Assembly: GCA_024516155.1 (NCBI GenBank)
Contig: JAJJXM010000061.1
Span: 1-64,000, forward strand
Length of the DNA stretch: 64,000 bases
Reading direction: 5' to 3'
Source: Pyronema omphalodes
Taxonomy: Eukaryota > Ascomycota > Pezizomycetes > Pezizales > Pyronemataceae
The notes under the pieces are model-generated. The model saw only the letters and a list, made by a program, of their open reading frames with translations. It was not told where the DNA came from and did not search any database. The translations under genes and the position numbers were made by a program. Positions 24,096-34,408 of this stretch are shown piece after piece (position 1 is the first letter of the stretch; every line of letters begins with the position of its first letter).

Positions 24096-25414
24096 AAGAG
24101 AAGAAAATCACTCCGCAAATCTCTCGATTGATGTTCTCAGGAAGGCGAGAACAAATAGTAGCAAGCGTGATTAATCCGGTACTTCGAGTAGACCGGAGCG
24201 GAAGTAGCCTTCATAAGGTGGAAAAGGAAGTTTTTCGGATACTATCGCGCGCCTCAATGGGAGAGAATACCCCAAAGGTGCGATGCGGTCATCGACCAGG
24301 TACCTTGATGGCACAATCCATCATAATGTGACGAAAAACTGCTCTCGGACGGAGTTTCTAAACTGCGGCCAGCCTAGATATCCACCTCTTACGAAGCACA
24401 GAATCACTGGTGCAGTATCACTGGAATTCCGAATCGCGACTGACATCACCAGCACGAGAAAATAAAAATAAAAAACAATAAATATTCAATTCTAGTTAAC
24501 TTACAGATAATGAAAGCAGTAGAATCGAAAAAGCAATGCAATCTAAAACGCAGTACAATGTGAAAAGCAGTACAATCAAAAGCGGTACAATTTGAATCAT
24601 TTTTTCGTGACTTTTGTTTTGGTTTTTTCACATTTTATTTAGTTTTTAAATTTCTTTTGAATGTTTTTATGATTTTTTGCTGTTTTTATGATATCTTCTT
24701 TATTTTTTTATTTTTTTTTTTGACTTTTTGGACTTTTGTGACATTCTTAGTGTTTTTTCTTTTTTCATTTTTGATTTTTATCTTGCTTTTTAATCTTTTC
24801 TCGTTTTTTTGTTGTTTTTGTTAAGAAGAAAAAAAATATATATCAGAGAATACCCCGAAAAGTATTCCCAAACATCATACGATTGCTATCCCCCGCTTTT
24901 TGAATCTAGCTGGTCTCTATTACATCACTTACAGACACCAACATACCGTTCCCGTGTTAGAATTCTACCGAGCGTCGCTAAACTCACAACTCAGTCAAGC
25001 GTTTCTTTTTTTTGTTTTCGACTCAACGATGGAGCCTCAATGGGATAATAATGGTGATTTAGGTACTTACCCAATGAATGATATTCCCTAACAACCGTTG
25101 TACATAGCGCGTGTATCCGAGAGGTGGCAATCTCTGCCAAATTCTTAAACTACCGTGGATGGGCTCTAAGTAAGCGAACTATGCTACCGATGTCGATCAT
25201 CGGTAACTTTATAACAGCCCTAAATAAAACAACGTCCATTAGTCTCTGTTGACAACACAACACAATCCATCCCATCCACCAACGAAAAAATCAGAGAACT
25301 TACAATATGTCTATGACTGTTATTATGAAATACGACCGGCCTTTGTGTCCCATTAATTTCCGCACCAGCCAATTGTTCTCGACATTCGCATCCGATGCGG
25401 ATTCTCAAGGTATC

Positions 25415-26254
25415 CTAAGACATAGAATACCTCGGACGACTCTCCTCATAGTTAGCAGTGGTGGAGCCGTTGAGAGTGAGTGGTGAAATTCCACCGTCGG
25501 GAATTATGGAAGTTCCCGAAACAAGAATATAGTGAGGGGATGAACCATTACCCTCGTAAGGTGGTTCATCAGAAGAGTAGTGGGGGTCGTTTCCAGCAGC
25601 ATTGTCATCGGGCAGGCCGGGGGGATTGGATCCAGACGCTTCGGGGGCAGAGTCGTCGCCACCAGGGCCAGAGCCGGTAGAAGCAGATACGGAGGCAGAA
25701 TCGCCAACGTCCATATCGGCGTTATCGGGGCCAGAGGTGGGCCCAGCATCACCAGAGCTGATGTCGTTACCTCCAGAGCCTGATCCCGATGCCGACTCTT
25801 CGGTGCTCTTCTCGGCGTCGGGAGAGCCAGAGGTAGGTTCCGAATCGTTGCTACCGGACGAATTACCGGTAGTGCCAGACGATCCGGGGGTAGTAGTAGA
25901 CCCCCCAACAGTGGGAGTGCGAGGTTGTAGGCTTTCGGGATCGTACGGGAGGGCGGGGTCGGAGACGGAGAGGAGCCCATGCCAGTAGATGGTGCCACGG
26001 GGGGCACCAGGAACGCTGGCTCCTGCGCTTCTGAGCCAAAAAGGTACGTCTCTATCTTCTTGGGGCATCGTAATATTATTGACGCCGTCGTCTTCGTTGT
26101 CCGTTTGAGGAGATGTGGGCTCCTCTCCATCGGGGGGTTGCAAGTCTGGAACGTTGTTGAGCCATTGGACGATATCTTTGCTTCCCTTAGGCATGTTTGT
26201 ATTACTGTCTCTGATGTTAGTTTTACTGATTTTATATGGTAGGTGCATGCACAT
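25415..26254 (-). CDS. Hypothetical Ser/Gly/Asp-rich low-complexity protein
   Basis: The frame is open from 26359 to 25415, but its first codon there is TTG. The first ATGs are at 26254 and 26194, giving 279 or 259 aa. The first 100 residues after the second ATG (MPKGSKDIVQWLNNVPDL.., then DVPFWLRSAGASVPGAPRG) look like ordinary sequence. Residues further on are dominated by Ser, Gly, Pro, Asp and Asn (SGSGSGGNDISSGDAGP), typical of a disordered or secreted-wall-type protein, but there is no signal peptide, membrane segment or known domain. It sits among transposon-derived sequences. It may be a real orphan gene with an unseen upstream exon, or a long chance frame in GC-rich repeats. Confidence 0.4.
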   Translation of the reverse strand: MCMHLPYKISKTNIRDSNTNMPKGSKDIVQWLNNVPDLQPPDGEEPTSPQTDNEDDGVNNITMPQEDRDVPFWLRSAGASVPGAPRGTIYWHGLLSVSDPALPYDPESLQPRTPTVGGSTTTPGSSGTTGNSSGSNDSEPTSGSPDAEKSTEESASGSGSGGNDISSGDAGPTSGPDNADMDVGDSASVSASTGSGPGGDDSAPEASGSNPPGLPDDNAAGNDPHYSSDEPPYEGNGSSPHYILVSGTSIIPDGGISPLTLNGSTTANYEESRPRYSMS

Positions 26255-26882
26255 GCCTTGTTGAATTCTCTTTGGGTTTTTAGGTATCTTAAAATTTGGC
26301 TGTAGCAGTGAAAGGACGCCTTCAGCGGGGAATTCTCCGTTATTTATGACAGTGGTCAAGACTTTGATACGGCGGCCCGGAGAATGGAACGATTCACGGA
26401 TTCTGTGTGGGCTCTAACCTTGGTCATAGCGGCTAAAATTGAGTTGTCACAGAAACGGCGAAAAGGTGAATGACGAAACATACCCGAATGGGCATAGAAT
26501 GTTTTTCATAGACAATATGCTAGCCCTCCAGGTAGGCGTACACAGACTATCCTATTCCCAACTTCAAGACCTAAAGTAAGACCAATTCATTTTTCAGATG
26601 CTACCCAGGCATCTTTCATTTTATTCCGTTAAAAGAGTCCTCCCATTTTCCGTTGAATGTCTAATGGCTTATTCGGGGTGCTTTCCAGTCGCGAAGAATT
26701 TCTATGTGCATCACCATTAGCGCTTATCTCGTCATAGGGCTACGCAAAAAATAACATACCTTCTGCTGCTCACACTTCTCAGACACACACATAGGAAGCC
26801 TCAAAGTCTTCTGCTTACTTGACCTTTGATCGCCCTCAAGATGAGCCTTTGCAATGTCGGCAAGTCCCTGAATAAATCCAGG

Positions 26883-27733
26883 CAGAGTTCGGCACAGTCC
26901 GTCCTGGAGGCACCATGGACGGGACGGACTGCGGGTAACCGTGGGTGACCCCGACTAGCGTCACTGTCGGTCACTCGCAACCCGCAGTTTTTTACTACGG
27001 CTCATGGTGTTTTCCTTAGATAATTCTGATGCATTGCACAAATGAAAGTCACCTATATAGAATTGCTTGCAAAAAAAAAAACTATACTGATGCATAAGAA
27101 TGCTCCTTCTGCCGCCACTAAAATGCGTCCTTCCCCATCATTCTCGAATGAACACATCTCTTGAGAGGACAGGCAGGGTGTTCTGCGCCTGGACGGAACA
27201 GGTGTAGAGGATGGCGATAAGAAAATTCGCATATTTTTGCTCTTCTGGGAATAGAGTGATCGCTGTTGATGTTCGACTTACATGGCAATGAAAGAAGTGG
27301 AAAGTTCCTGCAGGTAGAAGATAGAATGTGAAGGATAGAAGAAATATTTATTGCGGGAATTTACGTTACCAAGGAGAAAAATAATACAAAACCACCATGA
27401 CCAGTCAAACTATTGCTGGGTGGAGCGTGCACCTTCATTGGGGGTAAAGGCTTTATTAATGTGCAGCATGAAGGGCTCATTTAACACAGTGCTGAAAACG
27501 TCGCTGCTGCGGCCCATAGTATCTAGCAATTGACTTGAACGAAACGGGCCCCTGAAAACTAGTTCACCCGAAGCCCACGGTCCTGCCGTCACCCGCCGTC
27601 CTGTCCGGTCTTTTTGAGTTTGTGGACTGGACCGGACCACCTAGTGGCCGTCCGTCCAAAGTCATGGACGGGACCGGACGGCCAGTGTGGTCCCATCTGG
27701 TCCGCCGTCCTGAACGGACCGTTCCGAACTCGG
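26883..27733. mobile_element. hAT-like non-autonomous element, copy B
   Basis: Same family and same orientation as copy A, 851 bp. The ends are CAGAGTTCGGCACAGTCC and the inverted CCGAGTTCGGAACGGTCC. A perfect 8-bp target-site duplication AATCCAGG flanks it (26875-26882 and 27734-27741). It shares long blocks with copy A, for example the CCTGGAGGCACCATGGA block near the left end and the CAAACTATTGCTGGGT(A/G)GAGCGTGCACC block near 27404-27432. No transposase is present. Confidence 0.88.
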
Positions 27734-27913
27734 AATCCAGGGTCTCTATTTAGTGGCTCGGCGCGCTTAATTACCTCACATCCACTCTCATGAATAGTCT
27801 CCGAATCCAGCTCATGAAGCGTCTCTATGTGATCACTAGTAAAAAGCAATTGGAATCAAAAGGAAGCTCGTCTGTCCTTTCTTGACATAGCTCCCCACAG
27901 TCTTGCTTGTCTG

Positions 27914-28215
27914 CGCCTTATGAGATATGCAGCTAGGTAGCTAGGTTGCTATGTATGACTTACATATATAGCTAGCTATATATGCTCTGTATTTACTGTG
28001 CTTCCGTCTGGATCCACTAGGGTCTGCTTACCGGTCCCGCCCGTAGGGATCTTCACTGGGGAATATGTCTTATACAATAGGTCTCAAGTATAAGAGTTAC
28101 CGAGTTTTATCGTTTGGCTTAACATTTTATAACCCTGTAATTTTGATGCTTTTTGACTTTTTTACTTTTTTAGCTTTGTGGGTTTTAATGCTTTTATAGT
28201 TTAGGTGGTGTTGAT
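27914..28215 (-). repeat. Dispersed repeat family R1, copy 2
   Basis: Reverse-strand counterpart of 48-577, about 300 bp, lacking the internal duplication of copy 1. It ends exactly where copy 1 ends (CATAAGGCG) and begins where copy 1 begins (ATCAACACC), which suggests defined element boundaries. Confidence 0.6.
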
Positions 28216-28670
28216 AAGACTATATGGATGTATCAATGTATGGAGCTAGAATGAACATTTTATGCATTGAGGATGATGCATGGATGGAGGATGATTACCA
28301 GTCTAGAAGACAGAAATAAACTGTGAATCAATGAATATTACTATAATGACCCATTGGGATCTACTCTTTTAACCATCCCGTCCGACGATATGAAGCTTAA
28401 CCGTTGAGATCCACCTGCTTGCCTACTTGGAGATATAGTGTGGATATGAAAAGTAATTGGCCTTACCGGATTCCAAGTGTATCTGCAATTTTTACCCTGG
28501 GTTACATGAATTATTGCGTTGTATCGGATTTCGCCATCCGGACGGCGAAAGTCCGAGGTTTTTGGTTTTTCAGAAGACCGTCATAAAGATATGAGAAAGG
28601 ATACTGGTGAAATATCGTGTGGAGGGACATGAATTTGACGGAGTTGGTTAATAAGGAGATGGAAGTACAG

Positions 28671-29077
28671 GGCTAATCGTCTACTCGATTCTCCTAATCC
28701 TCCTCCTTCTTTCATACTTCCGAATCGTAACTACCCCCACCTTCAACTCCGGCTACGTGAAGCGTGGTCCTGCCGCCGGTAAAAAGAAGCTTCGAAATCG
28801 GAAAAACGAAAGAGCCCTCAAGAAAGCCCAAGTTGATGTACCTGGCTCTCTTAGCAGCGGCGAAGCCACCGAGGATGAAGGAAATGACAGTGACTACGCA
28901 GAGGATGTTATTAGGGACCAGGATGATCTGAAGCTCGATACCGAGGGAGGATTCGGATTCATTCCTCCAGGTGCTGGGGAGAGCACAACCTCAGCTCTGC
29001 ATAACGCGGGGCCACCATTTCCCGCTCCTGCTTCCAAATCGGCTACTCCAGCACCACCAACTTTCACTCAGTCCTGA
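28671..29077 (+). pseudogene. Relic of a membrane protein, perhaps a DHHC palmitoyltransferase lacking its DHHC domain
   Basis: After a plausible acceptor (TACAG, ending 28670) the frame reads a transmembrane helix, LIVYSILLILLLLSYFRIV, followed by TTPTFNSGYVKRGP, then a Lys/Arg-rich linker (GKKKLRNRKNERALKK) and an acidic linker, stopping at 29077. A helix ending in YFR.V and a following GYV.RGP motif is how fungal palmitoyltransferases lead into their cytosolic zinc-finger domain (family knowledge). No Cys-rich region or DHHC motif follows in any frame to 30 kb, and there is no ATG in frame upstream. It is therefore read as a truncated relic; the family assignment is an inference from a short motif. 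Confidence 0.35.
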
Positions 29078-30006
29078 GCCGGCTTCTTATCACCAAACAC
29101 AGCATGGGCAGCCAAAGATGCAAAACACGATGCCAAAGCAGCAACGGACCCGATAGAATACTTTCAACTACTCATTTTTGGGATGCAGTCCAGAGGCGGT
29201 AATTTCTACCTACTTGCTGCATATGTTCACATTACGCGAGCTCCACATAGTCTGAACGTATTGATTTCAACCTGCCTGCTACCAATTTTCACATTAGATG
29301 ACTTCAAACCAGCGGGTGTTTAATTAAGCGAAACGTTCTTCAAGAGAAACCAGCCGCCAGCAGGACGGTGAACGTCAGAAACGAAACTACAGAAAAGTGT
29401 CTCTAGCACATGGAACTTTCTGTGAAGTGTCGGCCTGAGTTCTGAATTTAGCCCAGTTTATGTTACAATTATCATCATCGTAAGGAACATTGGGGGCGCA
29501 AACGAAAAATTATCACTATTATCATTACTATTGCTTAGCCCAGTTTCACCCCCGAGAACCCAGACAAATACCCTCCAGTCCGAACTCACAAACCGAAGAT
29601 GATACTTACGCAAATCATGGCGGTCTTTTGTTCCCGATGGTGGTGAGTTTACTCACGTACAGCGCACGTGACCTTAAATGCCAGCCGTAAGTTAATAATT
29701 AGCTCGACACTTGGCATGTAACATTGATCAAAAGCTAATAAATCAGGTACTTTGAAACTCTGTGCAGAGTTCGGCATGGTCCGTTCAAGACGGCGGACCG
29801 GACGGGACCACTCTGGTTGTCGCGTCCTAACCCAATCGTTCGGTAGCACCAAATGCATCACATCTGTTGAGGCTCTACTGCTAACTCAGCATGCATCATT
29901 GACTCGATTTCAATAGGAAGAGTCTTGGTTAATTTACAGCTGCCTCCATCAAGAATACAAACCCACAGAAAAATACCATCCTGAACGACTCCTCAAACAT
30001 TGTGTA
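29078..30006. other. Intergenic; truncated hAT-like end and 5' flank of the duplicated STAND-type gene
   Basis: 29078-29760 shows nothing recognisable. 29765-29830 is a single hAT-like terminus. From about 29855 the sequence matches the upstream flank of the second STAND-type copy (47503-47660, inverted), including GAGGCTCT(A/G)CTGC(T/C)AACTCAGCA and CTGCCTCCATCAAG. Confidence 0.6.
29765..29830 (-). mobile_element. Truncated end of an hAT-like element (third copy)
   Basis: CAGAGTTCGGCATGGTCCGT, then GACGGCGGACCGGACGGGACCAC, matches the reverse complement of the right end of copy B (27733 leftward). No opposite terminus follows within 1 kb, so only one end remains. Confidence 0.7.
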
Positions 30007-31900
30007 ATGGATCCAGTTTCAGTGGCCTCCTCAATCGTCGGCATCTTGGCGGTGGCAGGTACAATCTCCACCTGTCTGTCAGCTTTTATCGCATCCGCAA
30101 ATGATGCCCCGCTCTTGGCAATACACATTGTTAGCGAAGTCAAAAACCTGAGTCTCGTCTTAACTCGTCTGCAAAGCATATTCGCAAAACGCGAAGTACA
30201 ACCACGCAACAGCAGTAAAGTCACAGTGCAACAGCTAGCTGATATTTTGACCGGCTGTGCGGTAACCTTCTTGGAACTGGAGCGCGAGATCAAAGGATTC
30301 GGAAAATCGGATGATATTGGGATTATGGAGCGGATAAGATGGGCTATGAAAGAAGCTACCATGAAGACCCTATCCAACAGATTGGGTGTTCATAAATCAA
30401 CCTTAAACCTAATACTTACTACCCTCTTATGGTATTTATACTTGTCCAAATTGTAAGCCGGTTTCACGGGTTCGACTAATGACCTTTTATGGATTTTTCA
30501 ACAGTGAGTCGAGCTTAGAGACAGAGAACTCTTTGAGAGAGATGAAAGAGCAACTGAGAAGACTCGAAACTACAAATCGGCAACTTCTAGATTTGTTATC
30601 TTCTCAAAATAATTGCACCCAACTTCAAGCCGAAGAAGATCCAGAAGCAGTATAGACTACAGAGTTTGAATTCGATTCTACACTGCAAAGTTCCCAAATT
30701 TACAACCGTGCCTCTATCCCGGTGGTTACACCTGCAGATTCAAATTCTATCTTGGAGAGTGTTCTAAGCCGCAATACATACGTCACGGCGTTCTCGCGGT
30801 TCACTGGCCTCTCTTTGGCTGAAGTTCCCAACATTGCAGAACTTCCGCTCCCAATATGCTATAGCGATATTCCTCGAGGTTCAGAGTGGTTCAGAGTGCC
30901 AGAAAACGAGCTCCCAATATGTTCTGGTTGCAAGACGTTTCAAAAATCAGCGTCAAGATACCGCCAATCCAATGGTTTATCCCTTGAGCAATGGGAGCCT
31001 TATAAAATGGTTGCCCTTATAACGAGTCACTCAAGCGTTAGTAAAGAGCACTATCATGGAGAAGATGACTCAAACTCCTACAGAGTTTTCACAGTTCTGG
31101 AAAACGATTATTCATTGTGTTGTCTCATGCCGGGCAATTCACCTTTGAACGACTCAAGTCCGCAGCTTCATCCGTGGAGGTTTCTCTGCAACATGTTCAT
31201 TCTGGTATACCGAATGGACAAACCAGAATCATGGACACATGTGCAGAAATTTGTAGAAGAGGGATGCAGTCGAGACCCCGAACAATTTCCGATTCTCATA
31301 GTTTGCCGTGTGGGCGTAGCTGATATACACAATAACCTCCTCAACGACACTCTGTTATCTTACCACCAAAATTGGGCAAACGGCAAACAATGCGATTTTA
31401 CAACTAGTCATCTGTTAGCTCTCGACAACTCTTGTTGGGTTCAAGGGGTGCTTGAACGTGTAGCGTTGCGAAGGAAAAAAGAATTGGACCGTATACTGAT
31501 GGAAGATAAAGACAACAGAAACCGGATTATGCCCACAAGCCGGCTTTCTTACATATCCAATTCTATAGCGATGGGAGAAGAAGGAAACAGACGCCGGCTT
31601 GTCTCGGTAGACCGATCTCCCGAATTGGATGTTTTATCATGGGTACACGAGCTGGTCGGAGTAGACGAAGTAAACGAAGTAGAGGAAGTAGAGGAAGTAA
31701 GTAAACACCTACCTGTCCTGATAGACCAGCCTATTAAATTGGATATTATTGGTTATGATGTGCGCCAGTGGTATGGAACTTTAAAGCGACTTTTCAAAAT
31801 GTCCCGCTTAAATCGTGTACGCGCACCTGGATCAAAATTAAGGTTGGGCTCTTGGATTGCATTAAGGCTGTTCATGATAATGACCAATCTTACCAAGTAG
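30007..31900 (+). pseudogene. STAND N-terminal (Helo-like) domain protein, left copy, interrupted by a stop
   Basis: Exon 1 (30007-30452, 446 nt, the same length as in the intact paralog at 45850-47502) encodes MDPVSVASSIVGILAVAGT.., the fungal STAND N-terminal / Helo-like domain (Pfam PF17111 type). Intron 30453-30504 has GTAAGC..CTAAT..CAG. Exon 2 (30505-31900) is open apart from a TAG at 30653-30655, codon 199, where the paralog continues straight through. If expressed it gives only the N-terminal domain plus a short coiled coil (198 aa). Beyond the stop the frame remains open for 414 codons and keeps the PESW, PILIV and HNN features of the paralog; an acidic VNEVEEVEEVS insertion and a C-terminus in a different frame from the paralog are further differences. 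The long conserved frame after the stop suggests recent inactivation, or a sequencing error at one base. Confidence 0.75.
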
Positions 31901-33277
31901 ATCAAGATACATGTGAAATGTGAAAGTAGCATATTATTCAGTCATGGAAGTTCCCCTTTGGTCGGGATCTGGCTTACGTATGCGAGTACGGAAATGTTGT
32001 AAAGTTCTCACGGAGGGTGGACCCACTGGTTTTCATACCACTGCTTCTTATTTTGTGTTTGCATGTCAGAGTTTTACACGAGTATTTCACTTCCTACTAC
32101 GTACTATCAATAGCTTATGTACTCTGGGAAAAAAGCATAATAGAATAATATACCCCGTTGAGGTCCCCGCCAGGTGCAGGCCCTGTAAACCTGCTCTCAG
32201 TGTATTAGCGTTTAGTTTCATACATTTTAATCAAATTACGGCCACTAAGAATAACTGTGAACAGTAGCTCAAACAGACAATAAACAATATATTTATGAGA
32301 AGCGTTGATGGAAATAGTACCTTAAACTACATTTCATCGCCAGTTATAACCGTCTTCTAAACACGGCAGTATAAATAAAACCACGTTGTGCAAAGCATCC
32401 TACAGAGCCGTGTATCTTGTCCACACCACACAGAAAAAATGAATTATGTGCACAGGAGCTTAAGTACAAAGTGAAAGATGCTTAACTACAATACTAAGCT
32501 CGGCTGTTGGAAGATGGTATAATCACTACAGTTGAAGGAGATTTTGGAAATCAAAACAGCAACCCGTTCGGCTGTTCTAGCGTATTATATTCCTTGTGCG
32601 AGACGCTTCTAGACTGGTTCCTTCATGGACCTGGCAATTACCGTGATACAGTCGTCTCATTTTTTAGACCTTGGTGTTGTCGAAAGTCAAGCTACGTCCG
32701 TCCGTTCGTATTCATATGTACGCGGTGACTGCGAGCCGCGATTGACCTCTATGCAGTCTGATTTATGCGCGGCGACTGCGTAACACTGTAACCGCAATTG
32801 ATAATACTCCTCTTTAGGATGATTAGTAGTTGAACCCGGCGATGAAGTTATTTTTCGCTTGGATAATGTAATTTGAGCTTGCCACTTCGAAACTGATGGA
32901 TCCCGGTGTCTTTGGAAACTACGGTACTGGCATTTGGCTTTGGGCAACGGTGTGGTCTTAGGTATAGATCTACCTTCCGTAAATATCCCTCTAGAATTTA
33001 AAAGCAATTACACATTTTCTACAGATATGTCATGGGGTTGGGTCGCACCGTTGAAAAAAAGGATGGCGATCAGAGTGATGAACTGTGATTACACAGTGAA
33101 TTTCGATCAATCTGGCAGGGACACGTCTCATGACTCGCCCAAATTTTGTATACATTATTGAGATACACGAATAAATCATAGTTACAGATAAGTCAAAAAT
33201 CAATCCACTTCTATATAATAGTGCTGATAACGATGTAACGGAAATCAAATCAAATCAACTAAAAAAACCATTTCGTC
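31901..33277. other. Intergenic; first part belongs to the inverted duplication
   Basis: 31901 to about 32125 aligns with the inverted downstream flank of the right copy (45610-45849): AGTAGCATATTATTCAGTCA, GGCTTACGT, AAAGTTCTCACG and TATTTCACTTC are shared. The rest, to 33277, has no supportable gene; a 75-codon frame at 32934 has no recognisable feature. Confidence 0.6.
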
Positions 33278-34408
33278 TCACTCGCAGTTTACAATTCTAA
33301 CTGGGACTACGGGACCCACAAAATTGTCAAGCCCCTTGAAATTTGTACCGGTTAAAACCTGCAGTAACCCTGGTCGGATCAAATTTAGATCTATCGACAC
33401 TGGTATCGGTAACTGCGTTCCCGGCATCAAATCTAATCCCCTCAAACCATACTCAATATCATCTACACTCAGATCCGTTTGGTCTGAAGAATCCGAGATA
33501 TCACTAGCATCACTATTATTTCTCTTTGGCCTGGCATAGGGCAAATCTCCTGCGTGATGTATAGACCCCCTTCGACCACTTAGCGCGTTTCCTTCATTAA
33601 CAACTTGATGTAATGCCTCCTGGGCTGGCTCCCAAAAAAAACTTTTATGATCTCGCCGTAATATATACAACTCTTCTTCTGATCTATTGGTTTCGTTTTG
33701 CCATAACCATTTGCTGGTATCTCCGTGTTCAGGTATGAACAAAACCTCAAGTTGTGCAATTAGGTATGAGCACACAGAATGCACTTCCTCCTCATCGTCG
33801 GGCGATTTCTCTAGCCGCTGTGATATTATATCGGATAAACATTCGTAGACTCCGGCCATCTCATGAATTCCAGTGTAGGTGTAGCGTTCTTTCAGAAATT
33901 CTGTCATCCTCTGCATCCGTAGGTGTCGGGAGGGAGTAGTTCGTCGAATTATATGGTATTTAACAAGATATCGTAATAGCCCGCGTACTCCGGGTCCGTA
34001 TACTGATTCGGCCTCGTCATCGCGTATATCGGATCCATTTGCCTCGGTTAATATCTGGACTAAGCGTTTATGCTCTTGTAACCTGCCGTTGAGTTCTTCG
34101 ATCAAGAGGTAGTTGAGATCCGGATGATCAATCATGAATTGGTATTCTGGAGATCCGGTTGGAAATATTGGGAAAATCGGTTGCGTATACTGTCTGTCGA
34201 AAGGGCAGATGTATCCATACCGTTGTTTTAGGGCGCAGCTCACTATTTCTCGACAGTTGAGGGTGAAATAGGTGGAGAAGTCCCGGCATGAAATGGCGTA
34301 ATCGATGAGGCTATTGAGAGTCATACGAGATGCTAAAGCTAGTTGGGCAGCTGGTCGTAAATTAACGAAAGCGAATGGTTTGCATGGACGTTGCATGGTT
34401 TGTGGCAT
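33278..34408 (-). CDS. Hypothetical protein, 376 aa
   Basis: A single uninterrupted frame from ATG 34408. I do not recognise the family. The N-terminal 100 residues (MTLNSLIDYAISCRDFSTYF.., LKQRYGYICPFDRQY) look globular and helix-rich; a Tyr/Arg-rich middle (GLLRYLVKYHIIRR, MTEFLKERYTYTGIHEMAGVYECL) follows; then comes a Ser/Asp-rich linker near 285-315 (NNSDASDISDSSDQTDLSVDD). The C-terminus has short hydrophobic strands (VGPVVPVRIVNCE). No signal peptide, membrane helix or catalytic motif is visible. The length of the frame and its ordinary composition support a real gene; its place inside the inverted STAND duplication suggests a lineage-specific gene. Confidence 0.6.
   Translation of the reverse strand: MPQTMQRPCKPFAFVNLRPAAQLALASRMTLNSLIDYAISCRDFSTYFTLNCREIVSCALKQRYGYICPFDRQYTQPIFPIFPTGSPEYQFMIDHPDLNYLLIEELNGRLQEHKRLVQILTEANGSDIRDDEAESVYGPGVRGLLRYLVKYHIIRRTTPSRHLRMQRMTEFLKERYTYTGIHEMAGVYECLSDIISQRLEKSPDDEEEVHSVCSYLIAQLEVLFIPEHGDTSKWLWQNETNRSEEELYILRRDHKSFFWEPAQEALHQVVNEGNALSGRRGSIHHAGDLPYARPKRNNSDASDISDSSDQTDLSVDDIEYGLRGLDLMPGTQLPIPVSIDLNLIRPGLLQVLTGTNFKGLDNFVGPVVPVRIVNCE

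Larger units (their letters stand above)
19011..25414. other. Gene-free accessory region with satellites and transposon relics
   Basis: No gene is supported. Contents: T-rich 3' flank of the ApsA/Num1-type gene (19020-19600), GGGGATT repeats (19670-19755), GGGTT repeats (19970-20035), GGCTGGCT repeats (20165-20315), a 26-bp-type satellite (20388-20522), a CAGTTT/AAACTG-rich element-like block (20609-21219), CCAACC/CAGTCAGT repeats (21628-21690), hAT-like element A (22028-22840), a G17 run (23485-23501), a SINE-like stretch (23764-24095) and a T-rich, poor-complexity stretch (24590-24830). Confidence 0.6.
26255..28670. other. Intergenic region with hAT-like element B and repeat R1 copy 2
   Basis: No gene is supported. 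26360-26870 has nothing recognisable; 26883-27733 is hAT-like element B; 27914-28215 is the second copy of dispersed repeat R1. A possible upstream exon of the membrane-protein relic (28404-28586) contains a hydrophobic stretch reading PSVSAIFTLGYMNYCVV but has no clear start or splice partner. Confidence 0.55.

Noticed and set aside
25307..25486. Small + strand ORF (59 codons, MSMTVIMKYDRPLCPINF..)
   Set aside because: It overlaps the 3' end of the minus-strand low-complexity ORF and has no supporting feature; too short to call.
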